Notes: a model not told the origin generated them from the letters alone. A stretch of 64,000 nt of DNA from Chloracidobacterium sp. (GCA_016715795.1 JADJXP010000002.1:806001-870000); one strand, 5' to 3'; positions 42,132 through 51,610 are shown, counted from the first letter of the stretch. Translations and numbers: made by a program.

Positions 42132-44888
42132 ATGGGCGTGTCAACACAAATGCAGCCGGAGAACTGGGACAAGGTCAAAGAGATCCTCGATGAAGCCCTG
42201 AGGATCGATGGTTCCGCGCGCGCATCCTATCTCGATAATGCCGGACTCGGGGCCGATATTAGGGCCGAGGTCGATTCGCTTCTGAGCTTTGACGAACAAT
42301 CGGCCGACTTGATGCAGCTCTCGGCGGTGGAGTTCTCAGCCTCGTTCATCGACGGCAGAGAGGCGGACGATCGGTTGGCCGGGCAGCTTATCGGGCATTA
42401 CCGTATCGTGTCAGAGATCGGGCATGGCGGCATGGGGGCCGTCTATCTGGCGGAGAGAGAGGACGGCACATTTTCGCAGCGCGTCGCACTGAAACTGCTC
42501 AAGCGCGAGATGAACACCGCCGCGCTTCGCCGCCGGTTTGAACAGGAACGCGACATCCTCTCGCGTCTCGAGCATCCGAATATTGCCCGGCTACTCGACG
42601 CGGGAGCGACCGACGACAAGATACCATTCCTTGCGATGGAGTATGTCGAGGGCCGCCCAATCGACGAATACTGCAACAAGCACGGGCTCGATCTCGACGC
42701 TCGGCTCGAGCTTTTCCGGCAGATCTGCTCGGCTGTCGATTTCGCACATCGTAATTTAATTGTCCATCGAGACCTCAAGCCGTCGAACATTCTGGTAACG
42801 GAAGACGGCATTCCAAAGTTGCTCGATTTTGGTATCTCAAAGATCCTGTCGGAGGACGACGAGGGCTTGACGGCAGCAACGGTCACGCGGCTCGGCGCCA
42901 TGACGCCCGGCTATGCGTCGCCCGAGCAGCTTCGCAGCGAGAGCGTAACTACCTCGACCGACGTCTATTCGCTTGGTGTAATACTCTTTGAGCTACTTAG
43001 CGGCCATCGTCCGTTCGAAGGCAAGGAGGGCAACCTTAAGGATATCCTTCACGCCGTGATCGAGACCGATCCGCCGCTGCCGTCGTCAATGGCCGGAACA
43101 TTGCCGGAAAGGGACACTGAAGCGATCACCGCGAGACCCGGCGAAATGTCCGCCGTAAATGAAACGCGGCATCAATCGCCTCGGCTTACGGCGCCGCACC
43201 CGATGAGCATCAAGCCGCAATATCTGCGCGGCGACCTCGACAATATCATCCTGAAGGCACTCAAAAAGGAGCCTGAGCGGCGGTACTTGTCACCCGAGAA
43301 CTTCTCGGATGATATCCGCCGCTATCAGGATGGGCTGCCCGTGACGGCGCGGCCTGACACGCTTGTCTATCGCGCAGGGAAGTTCGTGCGGCGAAACCGC
43401 TACGCCGCGATCGCCGCGGCATTGGTCCTGATCGCGATCATCGCCGGAGCCATCGCGACACTGTGGCAGGCCCGCGTAGCGCATACCGAACGCCTTAGGG
43501 CGGAAAGCCGCTTTAACGATGTTCGAAAGCTGGCGAATTCTTATATCTTTGATGTTTATCCCGAGATCGAGAACCTTGAAGGCTCGCTAAAGGCCCGCGA
43601 GAAGATACTAACGAATGCCCTCGGCTATCTCGACAGCCTGTCGACAGAGGCCGGCGACGACCTCGAATTGCAGGGCGAACTCGCGACCGCTTACGAAAAG
43701 ATCGGCGACGTGCAGGGCGCTCTGACCAACTCCAGCCTGGGCAACATCCAGGCAGGACTCGACAGCTACAAAAAGGCGGCCAAACTGCGCGAAGCGGTCT
43801 ATCAGGCCGATACGTCCGATCTTGATGTCAAGGAAAAACTTGCGGCGAACTACTATACGACAGCCCGCACTCTTTGGAACAACAGCCAGACACAGGAGGC
43901 AACCGGGGCCTTTGAGCGGAGCCTCAAGCTCCGCCGCGAGCTGGTCGCCAGCCAGCCGTCGTCGGTCGAATACCAAAACCGTCTGGCTGTGGTGCTGATC
44001 GATTACGGCGCGATCCCTGTTTTCAATTCACAGACGGAGCAAGCGCTTGTGTTGTTTGAGGAAGCACTCGCGATCGTTGAGAAATTGCGCAGCCAGGATC
44101 CTGCGAATGCCGACTTTAAGAAGACCCAAACGCGGTTGCTCCGCGTCATGAGCAAGGCAAAAGGCTCGATCGGCGATTACGAGGGCGGCATCAAGGGCTT
44201 TGCCCTCGCGGCGGAGATCAGCCGTGAACTCGCAAGTCAGTTTCCTGACGATTTTCGCGTCCAGCGAAGTGTCTGGCTTACCGATTCGCTGACCTGCGAA
44301 CTGTATATCGATAAAGAGGATGCTCAAAAAGGCGTGGAGACATGCCTGCCGACGATCGGGTTTCCAAAGGCTGCATTGGCCAAGGAGCCCGAAAATGGCG
44401 TCGTCGCCTATGACCTTGCGATCTCGTACTTTAATACGGCCCGGGCATATCGTTTCGCCGGTGACTATAACAGTGTTATCACCTATGCTGACAGGGCCAT
44501 TGCTGCCATGACGCCGTTGAGCAAGAAGACCCCGGAGAATCTGGAGTATCAGCGCAATCTGGCGGTTTACGAGACCGAGCGCGTTCGCGCACACCTGAAA
44601 CTTGGCCGATACACGGAGGCTCAAAACGGCGCGCAGAAGGTGCTTCGCGTAATGATACCTATCGCCGAGGCAGATAAAGCGACCACGACCTACCGGTATG
44701 ACGTAGCTATCGCCTATCGTCTCTCAGCCGAAGCCTATGCCCGGACTGGAAGCAAAGCGAGGGCCGTTGAGAATATCAAAAAGGCGATCTCTATCGTCGA
44801 AGGCCTGCGCGATGAGAACGCCCTTCGCGATACGGACAAGGACCTGCTTACCGAACTGGGGAACGAATTGGCCCGGTATTCCTCCTAG
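42132..44888 (+). CDS. Membrane Ser/Thr protein kinase with C-terminal TPR-like repeats
   Basis: The ATG at 42132 gives 918 residues; an upstream in-frame ATG at 42036 overlaps the sigma gene. The kinase domain has GHGGMGAVYLAE (P-loop), VALKLL (Lys), VHRDLKPSNIL (catalytic loop) and LDFGISKIL (DFG). A single membrane helix (RYAAIAAALVLIAIIAGAIA) at about residue 430 is followed by an extracytoplasmic TPR-like helical repeat domain of about 450 residues. It probably senses an outside signal and phosphorylates the neighbouring sigma factor. Confidence 0.9.
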   Translation: MGVSTQMQPENWDKVKEILDEALRIDGSARASYLDNAGLGADIRAEVDSLLSFDEQSADLMQLSAVEFSASFIDGREADDRLAGQLIGHYRIVSEIGHGGMGAVYLAEREDGTFSQRVALKLLKREMNTAALRRRFEQERDILSRLEHPNIARLLDAGATDDKIPFLAMEYVEGRPIDEYCNKHGLDLDARLELFRQICSAVDFAHRNLIVHRDLKPSNILVTEDGIPKLLDFGISKILSEDDEGLTAATVTRLGAMTPGYASPEQLRSESVTTSTDVYSLGVILFELLSGHRPFEGKEGNLKDILHAVIETDPPLPSSMAGTLPERDTEAITARPGEMSAVNETRHQSPRLTAPHPMSIKPQYLRGDLDNIILKALKKEPERRYLSPENFSDDIRRYQDGLPVTARPDTLVYRAGKFVRRNRYAAIAAALVLIAIIAGAIATLWQARVAHTERLRAESRFNDVRKLANSYIFDVYPEIENLEGSLKAREKILTNALGYLDSLSTEAGDDLELQGELATAYEKIGDVQGALTNSSLGNIQAGLDSYKKAAKLREAVYQADTSDLDVKEKLAANYYTTARTLWNNSQTQEATGAFERSLKLRRELVASQPSSVEYQNRLAVVLIDYGAIPVFNSQTEQALVLFEEALAIVEKLRSQDPANADFKKTQTRLLRVMSKAKGSIGDYEGGIKGFALAAEISRELASQFPDDFRVQRSVWLTDSLTCELYIDKEDAQKGVETCLPTIGFPKAALAKEPENGVVAYDLAISYFNTARAYRFAGDYNSVITYADRAIAAMTPLSKKTPENLEYQRNLAVYETERVRAHLKLGRYTEAQNGAQKVLRVMIPIAEADKATTTYRYDVAIAYRLSAEAYARTGSKARAVENIKKAISIVEGLRDENALRDTDKDLLTELGNELARYSS

Positions 44889-46324
44889 AAACTATAAGCA
44901 AACGCCAGATTGAGGTGCTCGGCTGTGCGTCGCCGCGACAGACGGTATCGCGTGTCGAAGCGCCGCAACTCGATGCCCATCTGAAACTGCGGGCTGAACT
45001 TATAGATCACCTCACCGGCAAAAGCCAGATTCTGCGTCCGCCAGTCGCGTGAACTCACGCTGCGAAGGTCGGCGTCATCAGGGTCGTCGACCCCGACCGT
45101 GCCGTAAAAGCCAAGCTTGTTGCCCTTCATTCTCGGGGTGACGGCGATTTGGACCCAGCCGCCGCGTGTGCCGATCGCCCGAATACCGTCTGCGGTCGAC
45201 GCATTGCTCTGGACACGAGCGAAATCAGGGTTTACACCCTGAAAAACTCCAGCCTGAAAACCACCGAGGCCCTGGCCGACGAATGCCTCGCCGGCGACGC
45301 TGACGACATCGGTCAGCGGCATGCTCCAATCCGCGGCGATGCCCCACGATGCGTCGGTATAACGCGCGTTCGCCGGACCTGTGTTGGCCGCTACGCGGCC
45401 GAAATGCCCCGAAATGCCGATCGACCCCGCCTTCTTGCTGGCTAACCAATTCTTGCCTGAGTAGGCGAGACGGCTCTGGAAAAATGGAAAGCCCGACGTC
45501 GAACCTGAATTCGGCTGAAGGAAGAAACCGCCTGCGGATGACGAATCTCCCGACTGCGGGGCGAGAACCGCTCCCTGCCATGCAACGGCGCCGAACTTTC
45601 TCTCGATCTTAACCTGCGGGATGCGTGCCCAGTTGTTGCCGGCGGCGGCCATCTGAGGTATTGCGGCTGCGGCAAGCGAAACTGGACTCTGCGGGGCAAA
45701 TGGCATCCAGTCCTGACCGATGGTCAGGCCGGTTTTTTCCCAATCAAGCCTGATATTCGCCAAGCGTAGCCGTACGAGGCCAAAATTCTCGCCGATCCCG
45801 ATGCCAGGCGAACCACCAAAGAAGTCAGCTTCAACAACGGCACCAAGACGGGCCCTGCCGACTTTGGCACCCTCCATCTTGAGTCCGAGCCGCGTTTGCC
45901 TGAGGCTCGCGCTCATGCCGCCGGTGCCTCCCGACGAGGCTAACAGTGGCACATCGGCGTTATTGGTCCCTCGCGTATTGCCAAAGGCGTTGAAGTAGAT
46001 CGTGCCGTAGGGCGTCAGTTTAAGGTTGCCGACGTTAACACTGAGGTCGCGTTGCGGCGGAGTATCTTTTACAGGTCGTGACGGCGAGTCGGCCGTGGCC
46101 ACTGCCTGATCGCGGTCGGTTTGTTTCGCCGGGGCGATCGTTCCAGCCGGTGTCTGACGGCGAACGAGTTCCTCGGTCAGCAGCCTGACCTTTTGTTCAA
46201 GGTCCTCGATCCGACGGGCAAGTTCATCAACATCCGTGCGCTCGGCCCTGGTCTGTGAAACGGCCGTGCACGCAGCGATCGTCAGAAACAACAGGGCTAC
46301 AATGACGTCTCTAAGTGTCTTCAT
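44885..46324 (-). CDS. Outer-membrane porin-like beta-barrel with coiled-coil N-terminus
   Basis: The 479-residue protein (ATG at 46324) has a signal peptide, a coiled coil (DVDELARRIEDLEQKVRLLTEELVRR), a Thr/Pro/Lys-rich linker and a barrel with alternating strands ending in Phe (HLNLAFAYSF), a typical outer-membrane insertion signal. DcaP- or phosphate-selective-type porin is the best guess. It is divergent from the Crp/Fnr regulator gene and converges on the kinase gene, with stops overlapping. It could pass anions for the redox operon, which is inference. Confidence 0.75.
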   Translation of the reverse strand: MKTLRDVIVALLFLTIAACTAVSQTRAERTDVDELARRIEDLEQKVRLLTEELVRRQTPAGTIAPAKQTDRDQAVATADSPSRPVKDTPPQRDLSVNVGNLKLTPYGTIYFNAFGNTRGTNNADVPLLASSGGTGGMSASLRQTRLGLKMEGAKVGRARLGAVVEADFFGGSPGIGIGENFGLVRLRLANIRLDWEKTGLTIGQDWMPFAPQSPVSLAAAAIPQMAAAGNNWARIPQVKIERKFGAVAWQGAVLAPQSGDSSSAGGFFLQPNSGSTSGFPFFQSRLAYSGKNWLASKKAGSIGISGHFGRVAANTGPANARYTDASWGIAADWSMPLTDVVSVAGEAFVGQGLGGFQAGVFQGVNPDFARVQSNASTADGIRAIGTRGGWVQIAVTPRMKGNKLGFYGTVGVDDPDDADLRSVSSRDWRTQNLAFAGEVIYKFSPQFQMGIELRRFDTRYRLSRRRTAEHLNLAFAYSF

Positions 46325-46388
46325 ATCGGTAGTTCTTGAAAACAAACCCTCCTAAGATATTTTCCGCCTGGCGACGCCCCACCGTGTA

Positions 46389-46400
46389 TGACGGAGGTCA
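46389..46400. promoter_or_regulatory. TGAC-N4-GTCA palindrome upstream of the Crp/Fnr gene
   Basis: TGACGGAGGTCA, centred about 46 bases upstream of the start point predicted from a TAGAAT -10 box (46428-46433). A close variant occurs at 47104-47115. Position and symmetry suit a Crp/Fnr-family activator site, perhaps for the encoded regulator itself. Confidence 0.55.
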
Positions 46401-46447
46401 CAACATTGTGTTCGTCAACTGAAGCGCTAGAATCGAACTTTACGGCT

Positions 46448-47080
46448 ATGGCGATTCTAGACGCAACACTCACCGAGCTACTCGCCGAAAGGTCGTCGGC
46501 AAGACGATTTTCTGCAGGCGAGATCGTCTTCTCCGAGGGCGACGACGCTACGTTCCTGCCTTTCGTGCGTTCGGGCCGTATTAAAATGGTCCGATACCCG
46601 GAACTAGGCAAGGAGATCATCGTCGGCACCTTCGGATCTGACGAGGTGTTCGCGATTCCGCCGGCATTGGATGGCAAGAGTTTCCCGGCAACAGCCGTTG
46701 CAATGGAAGAGTCAGAACTGCTCTTTATGCCGAGCGCAGATTTCAAGGAGCTGATGGGCAGTTCGCAGCAGTTTTCGGCGGTCATACTCGAACAGATGTG
46801 TGACATCTTGCGTCAGAAGGCCGACACGGTGCGGATCCTTGCGACGCCGTCGGCCGAGCAGCGCATTGCCGGCGTCCTGATCTCGATCGTCGGAGAAATC
46901 GATGAGACCGGGCCGCGGCGCATCGACCACCGCCGGCAGGATATCGCAGATATGGCCGGACTGACCATCGAAACGACCATCCGCTCTATCCGCCGCATGG
47001 CCGCACGTGATCTGTTTCGTATCGTGCATGGCAAGATCCATATCGATTCGCTCGAACCTCTCCGCCGTCTCGTCGATTAG
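46448..47080 (+). CDS. Crp/Fnr-family transcriptional regulator
   Basis: A 210-residue protein from ATG at 46448; an upstream in-frame ATG at 46388 lies inside the palindrome and upstream of the -10 box. It has a cyclic-nucleotide-binding-type sensor domain (FSAGEIVFSEGDDATFLPFV), a dimerisation helix and a C-terminal helix-turn-helix (DIADMAGLTIETTIRSIRRM). No cysteine cluster, so it does not sense oxygen through Fe-S; a haem- or NO-responsive Dnr/HcpR-like role fits the context of hemerythrins and the redox operon. Confidence 0.85.
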   Translation: MAILDATLTELLAERSSARRFSAGEIVFSEGDDATFLPFVRSGRIKMVRYPELGKEIIVGTFGSDEVFAIPPALDGKSFPATAVAMEESELLFMPSADFKELMGSSQQFSAVILEQMCDILRQKADTVRILATPSAEQRIAGVLISIVGEIDETGPRRIDHRRQDIADMAGLTIETTIRSIRRMAARDLFRIVHGKIHIDSLEPLRRLVD

Positions 47081-47103
47081 CTCCTGTATTTTTTCGTTTC
47101 GTA

Positions 47104-47115
47104 TGAGGCAGGTCA
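47104..47115. promoter_or_regulatory. Variant TGAC-N4-GTCA site upstream of the RIC gene
   Basis: TGAGGCAGGTCA, within GTATGAGGCAGGTCATA, matches the 46389 site at 14 of 17 flanking positions. It stands 57 bases before the ATG of the hemerythrin-type gene. Confidence 0.5.
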
Positions 47116-47171
47116 TATTCGCCCCCGCTCGATAACGGCACAATGGCAATAGTCACCAAGGAGGACTTTTG

Positions 47172-47909
47172 ATGCAAGACTTACATACAAAGACGGTTCG
47201 CGAGATCGCATTGGCGATGCCGATAACTACCCGCGTTTTTGAGGAATACAAGATAGACTATTGCTGCCACGGGCATACGAATTTTGAAGAGGCGTGCGTC
47301 AGCAAGGGCCTCGATCCCAAGGCTGTGCTCGACAAGATCGATGGTGTTGTCGGCCAGCTGGGCAACCAAGAGCTTGATTGGCTAACAACGGCCGCTCTCG
47401 CCGAGGTGATCGATTATATCGTCGATAAGCACCACCACTATACACGCGAAGAAATGACCCACTTGACGGCTCTGGCCAACAAGGTAGCGACGCGTCACGG
47501 CGATCATCTGCCGGCGCTGCTTGAGCTAAGAGACACATTTCAGGAGCTCTGCGACGAGCTCGGCCCGCACATGATGAAGGAAGAGCACGTGTTGTTCCCG
47601 TATATCGAAGAGATGGAATCGCGACGCGATAAGAATATGCCGCCGGCATTTCCACCGTTCGCGACCGTCCAGAATCCGGTCGGAATGATGATGATAGAGC
47701 ATGAGTCGGCAGGCGAATTGCTCGAAAAGATGCGGAAGCTGACGGATGATTACACGCTGCCGGAATGGGCGTGCCCCAGCTTTACGGCACTGTATCATCG
47801 CATGGCAGAGCTTGAGGCCGACCTGCATCAGCATATTCATCTTGAGAATAACCTACTGTTCCCGAAGGCGATCGAGATGGAACAGGGCCTGCTCGCCGCC
47901 GCTGCGTAA
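47172..47909 (+). CDS. RIC-type iron-sulfur repair protein (DUF542 + hemerythrin)
   Basis: A 245-residue protein with an N-terminal DUF542/ScdA segment containing DYCCHGH (residues 33-39) and a hemerythrin di-iron domain (HHHYTREEMTHL, HMMKEEHVLFPYI, EHESAGELL, HQHIHLENNLLFPKA). This is the YtfE/ScdA (RIC) layout, which repairs Fe-S clusters after nitrosative or oxidative damage. A good ribosome site (AAGGAGGA) precedes it. It fits a nitrate/nitrite-handling cell, where NO would arise. Confidence 0.93.
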   Translation: MQDLHTKTVREIALAMPITTRVFEEYKIDYCCHGHTNFEEACVSKGLDPKAVLDKIDGVVGQLGNQELDWLTTAALAEVIDYIVDKHHHYTREEMTHLTALANKVATRHGDHLPALLELRDTFQELCDELGPHMMKEEHVLFPYIEEMESRRDKNMPPAFPPFATVQNPVGMMMIEHESAGELLEKMRKLTDDYTLPEWACPSFTALYHRMAELEADLHQHIHLENNLLFPKAIEMEQGLLAAAA

Positions 47910-47914
47910 GAGTT

Positions 47915-48745
47915 ATGGCCGCGACCGCTACAGTTTCAAGGACTGCCCCCGCGCGCCGTGTAAAATTGAGGCAGATCGTGCTTCCAACCGAACACGGCTC
48001 GTGGGGATTTCTTTTTGAACCGATAGTTGCGGGCTTAGCGGTCGCCTTTTCCGCGGCAGGCCTTTGGATTGCGGTTGCGGTGATCGGGGCATTCCTCGCA
48101 CGTCGCCCACTGCAGGTACTACTCACGGTGTGGCGACGCGGCGATCCGAACATGATCGCTCCTGTCGCAGCGAATTTTCTCACGTCTTTCTCTATTCTGA
48201 TCGGCGGAGGCATCGTGGGGGCCGCCGTATCGGGCGGAGGGCAGTGCCTGATCCCACTGGCCGCGGTCCTGCCGCTGGCTCTCTTTCAACTTTGGTACGA
48301 GGCGGCACGGCCGGGAAGGCAGCTATTTGCTGAGTTATCGGGCGGCATCGTTATGGCCGCGACAGCCGCGTCAATGGCCCTTGCAGACGGCAAGGGCTGG
48401 ACAGTGGCGGCCGGACTGTGGTTCATTTTCGCCGCACGCTTCCTGCCGTCGGTGCTTTACGTTAGAAACAGGCTGGCATTGGATAAAGGGAAGCCGATGT
48501 CGTTTGCCCTTCCGATCCTCAGTCATGTCGTCGCTTTGGGCGCCGCGGCCGCACTAGCAGGATCCGGCATCATCCCGCTCCTGCCGGTTGCGATGTTCAT
48601 GCTTCTATTCCTGCGAGCTGCCATCGGCCTCTCACCGGTACGGAGAAAGGTCAAGGCGATGAGGATCGGCGTGTGGGAAGTAATCTACGGTGCGTTACTC
48701 GTCGCCGTGGTCATCATCGCCTATTCGTACACGATCGCGACCTAG
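47915..48745 (+). CDS. YwiC-like integral membrane protein
   Basis: The 276-residue protein has about seven membrane helices and an N-terminal LPTEHGSWGFLFEPIVAGL motif typical of the YwiC-like family. In Bacillus the ywiC gene lies in the nar/fnr region, so the association with nitrate metabolism is recurrent although the function is unknown. It begins five bases after the RIC gene. Its stop overlaps that of the convergent chaperone gene in CTAG. Confidence 0.8.
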   Translation: MAATATVSRTAPARRVKLRQIVLPTEHGSWGFLFEPIVAGLAVAFSAAGLWIAVAVIGAFLARRPLQVLLTVWRRGDPNMIAPVAANFLTSFSILIGGGIVGAAVSGGGQCLIPLAAVLPLALFQLWYEAARPGRQLFAELSGGIVMAATAASMALADGKGWTVAAGLWFIFAARFLPSVLYVRNRLALDKGKPMSFALPILSHVVALGAAAALAGSGIIPLLPVAMFMLLFLRAAIGLSPVRRKVKAMRIGVWEVIYGALLVAVVIIAYSYTIAT

Positions 48746-49383
48746 ACCGCGGCCCCGCATTCAAACATAGTTTCATCTTCATCTTCGGCCAGGACTGGTC
48801 GGGCCGCCTCGCGGAGTTTGCTCTTGTCCTTGTCAGGGCCGACTCGCTCGAACAGGCTCTTGCCCGCGCCCTCCAAATACTCGATGCCGGAACCACTTAG
48901 CAGAGAATCGAGTTTTTCAACGTATTTCGAGAGATGGTCGTCAATAAATGAGCGGGCGGCCTCGGCCGTGACCTCGGCATTCTCAGAGTCGCCGCATTCG
49001 CGAGCGTAGAGTTCCTTGAGGCACAAATAGCCCATAAATCCTGTCTCGACCGCAATGTGGTCGGGCACCTCTTCGGTTGACGTCTTGTATCCGAACGCAT
49101 CGTAATAGGACGACAACTCTGACAACAGTTGACCCGGCTCAACCCAGCTTCGATAGCTCACTTCGCGGCCGGGGGCAGGCCCGCCGGGGCCGAAGACGGA
49201 GTGAAACAGGCCCTCGGTCGCCTCATCCTGAGCGGCCCTGGCCGCCGCCGCAAGGCGTTTATCATGCACCTGTTCGCCGAGCAGCGAGACCTGTCGAAAC
49301 CAATCGCGTTTCGGGCAATCGAACAACAGGCTGAGCAATCGCCATTCCGCGGCCTCATTAAGTAATGTATCGGCGTCCTTCAT
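48742..49383 (-). CDS. TorD/NarJ-type molybdo-enzyme chaperone
   Basis: A 213-residue, helix-rich protein with the TorD-family pattern (LLSLLFDCPKRDWF, EGLFHSVFGPGGPAPGREVSY, AVETGFMGYLCLKELYA). Such chaperones bind the Tat signal of the molybdenum subunit and keep it in the cytoplasm until the cofactor is inserted. It is the last gene of the redox operon; its start overlaps the hemerythrin stop (ATGA). Confidence 0.85.
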   Translation of the reverse strand: MKDADTLLNEAAEWRLLSLLFDCPKRDWFRQVSLLGEQVHDKRLAAAARAAQDEATEGLFHSVFGPGGPAPGREVSYRSWVEPGQLLSELSSYYDAFGYKTSTEEVPDHIAVETGFMGYLCLKELYARECGDSENAEVTAEAARSFIDDHLSKYVEKLDSLLSGSGIEYLEGAGKSLFERVGPDKDKSKLREAARPVLAEDEDETMFECGAAV

Positions 49384-49886
49384 TTCTGATCTCCTAATGT
49401 ATTCGCAGTGTTGTCCTGTCCTGAACCGAGCCAGACGCGGTCGAGTAGTTCGCGTCGCTCGGCGTCGGACAGTACGGCATCCAGAAGAGGGTATAGATAT
49501 TCACCTTCACGCTTATCATGGTGCCCCGACAGCCGAAGATAGAATGCCTCATGGCCGAGCAGCCTCAATACGGCAGGCTCGACGTCTGCGGCGTTTGTTA
49601 GATCTGCGGTGGCATCCTTGAGAACGGTGATGTGAGCACGCATCTTCTCATGCTCATCCAAAAAGAGCTTTGGGGCAGCGACGCCTGGGAATTCGCAACG
49701 CTCGGAATATAGCGGCAGCAGAATGCGTTCCTCATCCAACATATGGCGAACAAGGCCTACTTCGTATCGTTCAAGTTCTTTCACAGCCATCGCGTGGTCC
49801 ATGCGCAGGAGGGCACGCTGATGCTCGAGGAATATTGAGTCGAGCTCATCGTGAACAGCCATGATGTCCGTGACCGTTGCTGTCAT
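49380..49886 (-). CDS. Hemerythrin-domain protein
   Basis: A 168-residue four-helix protein with hemerythrin ligands HDELDSIFLEH, HMLDEERILLPLY, DEHEKMRAHI and HHDKREGEYLYPLLD. No DUF542 segment, unlike the RIC protein upstream. It probably binds O2 or NO, or stores iron. It overlaps both neighbours by four bases, so it is made in step with the redox enzyme. Confidence 0.85.
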   Translation of the reverse strand: MTATVTDIMAVHDELDSIFLEHQRALLRMDHAMAVKELERYEVGLVRHMLDEERILLPLYSERCEFPGVAAPKLFLDEHEKMRAHITVLKDATADLTNAADVEPAVLRLLGHEAFYLRLSGHHDKREGEYLYPLLDAVLSDAERRELLDRVWLGSGQDNTANTLGDQK

Positions 49887-50725
49887 TTAAGCATCAGCGG
49901 GACCCATCCGGTGCGCATCTTTCGAGCACCGACCTCGCCATGGGCGGCCTCCCATACCGCAAATGCGGTCTGTGTTGGCGTCGCGGATGAGAACCCTGCC
50001 GGAACTGTTCGAGCGATGACGACAGCCCAGCCCGTTTTTGTCCGCACACCCTTTCCCTTAGATGTCGTTGCGGCGGCAGGCGTTAGCGTACCCGGCCCTT
50101 CGGCTATCATGTCCTCGACCGGCTGCTCGCGCGGGCCCGTGCGGTTATTGCCGAGAGCCCTTGCGGGAGCATAGCGTGCCCCAGCCTCGGCCAACGCCTG
50201 CGGATTACCTTCGAGTGGCTTTGCCTGCGAGGGGTAATGATCGATCTGGGCGTTAGGATAGACGCTCTTGATATCATCGGCTCGCCCTTCGACAATCGCT
50301 TGCCAGTCGGCCCTCCAGAATGCGATCTCGACACCTTTGCCGACCTCGCCCATTTGCGGTGCAGGAACATTGGCCTCGATCTTGGCCGGTATCTGAACAG
50401 CACAGCCGTCGAGGAAGTGTTTCGGCCCGGGAACGTCATTCTGCGTAGAATCGAGCCATTCCAACCGAAAAGCGATCTGCTGGCCATCGGTTATCGCCTT
50501 TACCTGAACCTCAGTAGTCGATACCTCAAGCAGTCTGGGATCGACGATGTCCTGCGGGATCATTTTCGACGCATGCAGCGAGACGTTATTCCAAAGCGAG
50601 GCATTCGGATCTAGGGTGATCTCTTTAACCTGAGCCACGTTGACCTCGGCGGTCGGCACTTGAACTCGGCGGCATCCGGCCGCAAATAGGATCGTCATTA
50701 TTATTGCGATAGTTAACAGTCGCAT
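49883..50725 (-). CDS. Haem-b (NxrC/EbdC-like) gamma subunit, lipoprotein copy
   Basis: The 280-residue protein has a lipobox (LFAAGC) and a domain of the ethylbenzene dehydrogenase gamma/NxrC/SerC family, in which one haem b is bound by a Met and a Lys. Characteristic stretches are ITLDPNASLWNNV, VQIPAKIEANVP, ITFWRADWQA-type (here IAFWRADWQAI) and the end VGARKMRTGWVPLM. It would relay electrons between the NarGH-like core and cytochrome c outside the membrane. It is paralogous to the adjacent upstream gene. Confidence 0.85.
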   Translation of the reverse strand: MRLLTIAIIMTILFAAGCRRVQVPTAEVNVAQVKEITLDPNASLWNNVSLHASKMIPQDIVDPRLLEVSTTEVQVKAITDGQQIAFRLEWLDSTQNDVPGPKHFLDGCAVQIPAKIEANVPAPQMGEVGKGVEIAFWRADWQAIVEGRADDIKSVYPNAQIDHYPSQAKPLEGNPQALAEAGARYAPARALGNNRTGPREQPVEDMIAEGPGTLTPAAATTSKGKGVRTKTGWAVVIARTVPAGFSSATPTQTAFAVWEAAHGEVGARKMRTGWVPLMLK

Positions 50726-50751
50726 ATTATTTACAAACCTCCGTCGCGCCG

Positions 50752-51597
50752 CTAACGGCGCAGATCAGTCATCATCAAGCTCACCCATGCACTCCGCATC
50801 TTGCGCGAACCGACCTCGTCATGCGAGCCTTCCCAGACCGCGAACGCTATATTGATCGGTTTCGATGACGAAAACCCCTTTGGAGCCGGGCGCGAGAGCA
50901 CAACCGCCCAGCCCGAAGCCGTCCTAATGCCGCGCCCTTTCGAGACGCTAATTGCCGCCGGCCGCAGGTCGGCCGGGCCCATTCCGATGAGATCTTCCAC
51001 CGGCTCCGCGCGTGGGCCCGACCGTCCGGGTTGGACGGCGCGGGCGGGAGCCTCGCGGAGTCCGAACTCCGTTTGCGCGGCTGAGTTTTTATCGAGCGGC
51101 TTGGCCTTTGCGTTGTAGTGATCGATAGATGCATTCGGAAACAACGCCGAGATGCTGTCCTCACGCCCGTCGACGATCGCCTGCCAATCGGCTCGCCAGA
51201 ATGTAATATCGACCGGCCGTGCGGGCTGACCCATCGCAACCACCGGTACCGAGGCCTCGGTCACCGCAGGCACTTGCATCGCACAGGCATCAACAAACGA
51301 ACCGGATACCGGCCGGTCGTCCAGGGTCGCGTCCTGCCACTCAAGCCGGACTGCGATATTCGTCCCGTCGGACATACCGCGTACCTGTATCTCAGGCACC
51401 GAGGGGACAAGCAGTTTAGGTGTCACCAAGTCCTGAGGCACCATCTTAACGGTGGTCGATGCAGCGGAGTCCCAAACGGCCGCATTCGGATTCAGCGTGA
51501 GATCGCTGACGGGCATCAGGTAAAGCTTCGCCGACCCGATCGGATCACCCAACCAGGCCAGAAACAGACTCAAAACTAATAGGGCCGCAGGCCGCAT
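50752..51597 (-). CDS. Haem-b (NxrC/EbdC-like) gamma subunit, secreted copy
   Basis: The 281-residue paralogue of the next gene, with a cleavable signal (MRPAALLVLSLFLAWLGDP) instead of a lipobox. It shares LTLNPNAAVWDSA, MVPQDLVTPKLL, ITFWRADWQAIVDGR, the PVEDLIGMGP segment and VGSRKMRSAWVSL. The haem ligands are probably conserved Met and Lys as in family members. Two copies in tandem suggest a relay of two haems or two docking partners. Confidence 0.85.
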   Translation of the reverse strand: MRPAALLVLSLFLAWLGDPIGSAKLYLMPVSDLTLNPNAAVWDSAASTTVKMVPQDLVTPKLLVPSVPEIQVRGMSDGTNIAVRLEWQDATLDDRPVSGSFVDACAMQVPAVTEASVPVVAMGQPARPVDITFWRADWQAIVDGREDSISALFPNASIDHYNAKAKPLDKNSAAQTEFGLREAPARAVQPGRSGPRAEPVEDLIGMGPADLRPAAISVSKGRGIRTASGWAVVLSRPAPKGFSSSKPINIAFAVWEGSHDEVGSRKMRSAWVSLMMTDLRR

Positions 51598-51610
51598 TCA
51601 ATATCTCCCG

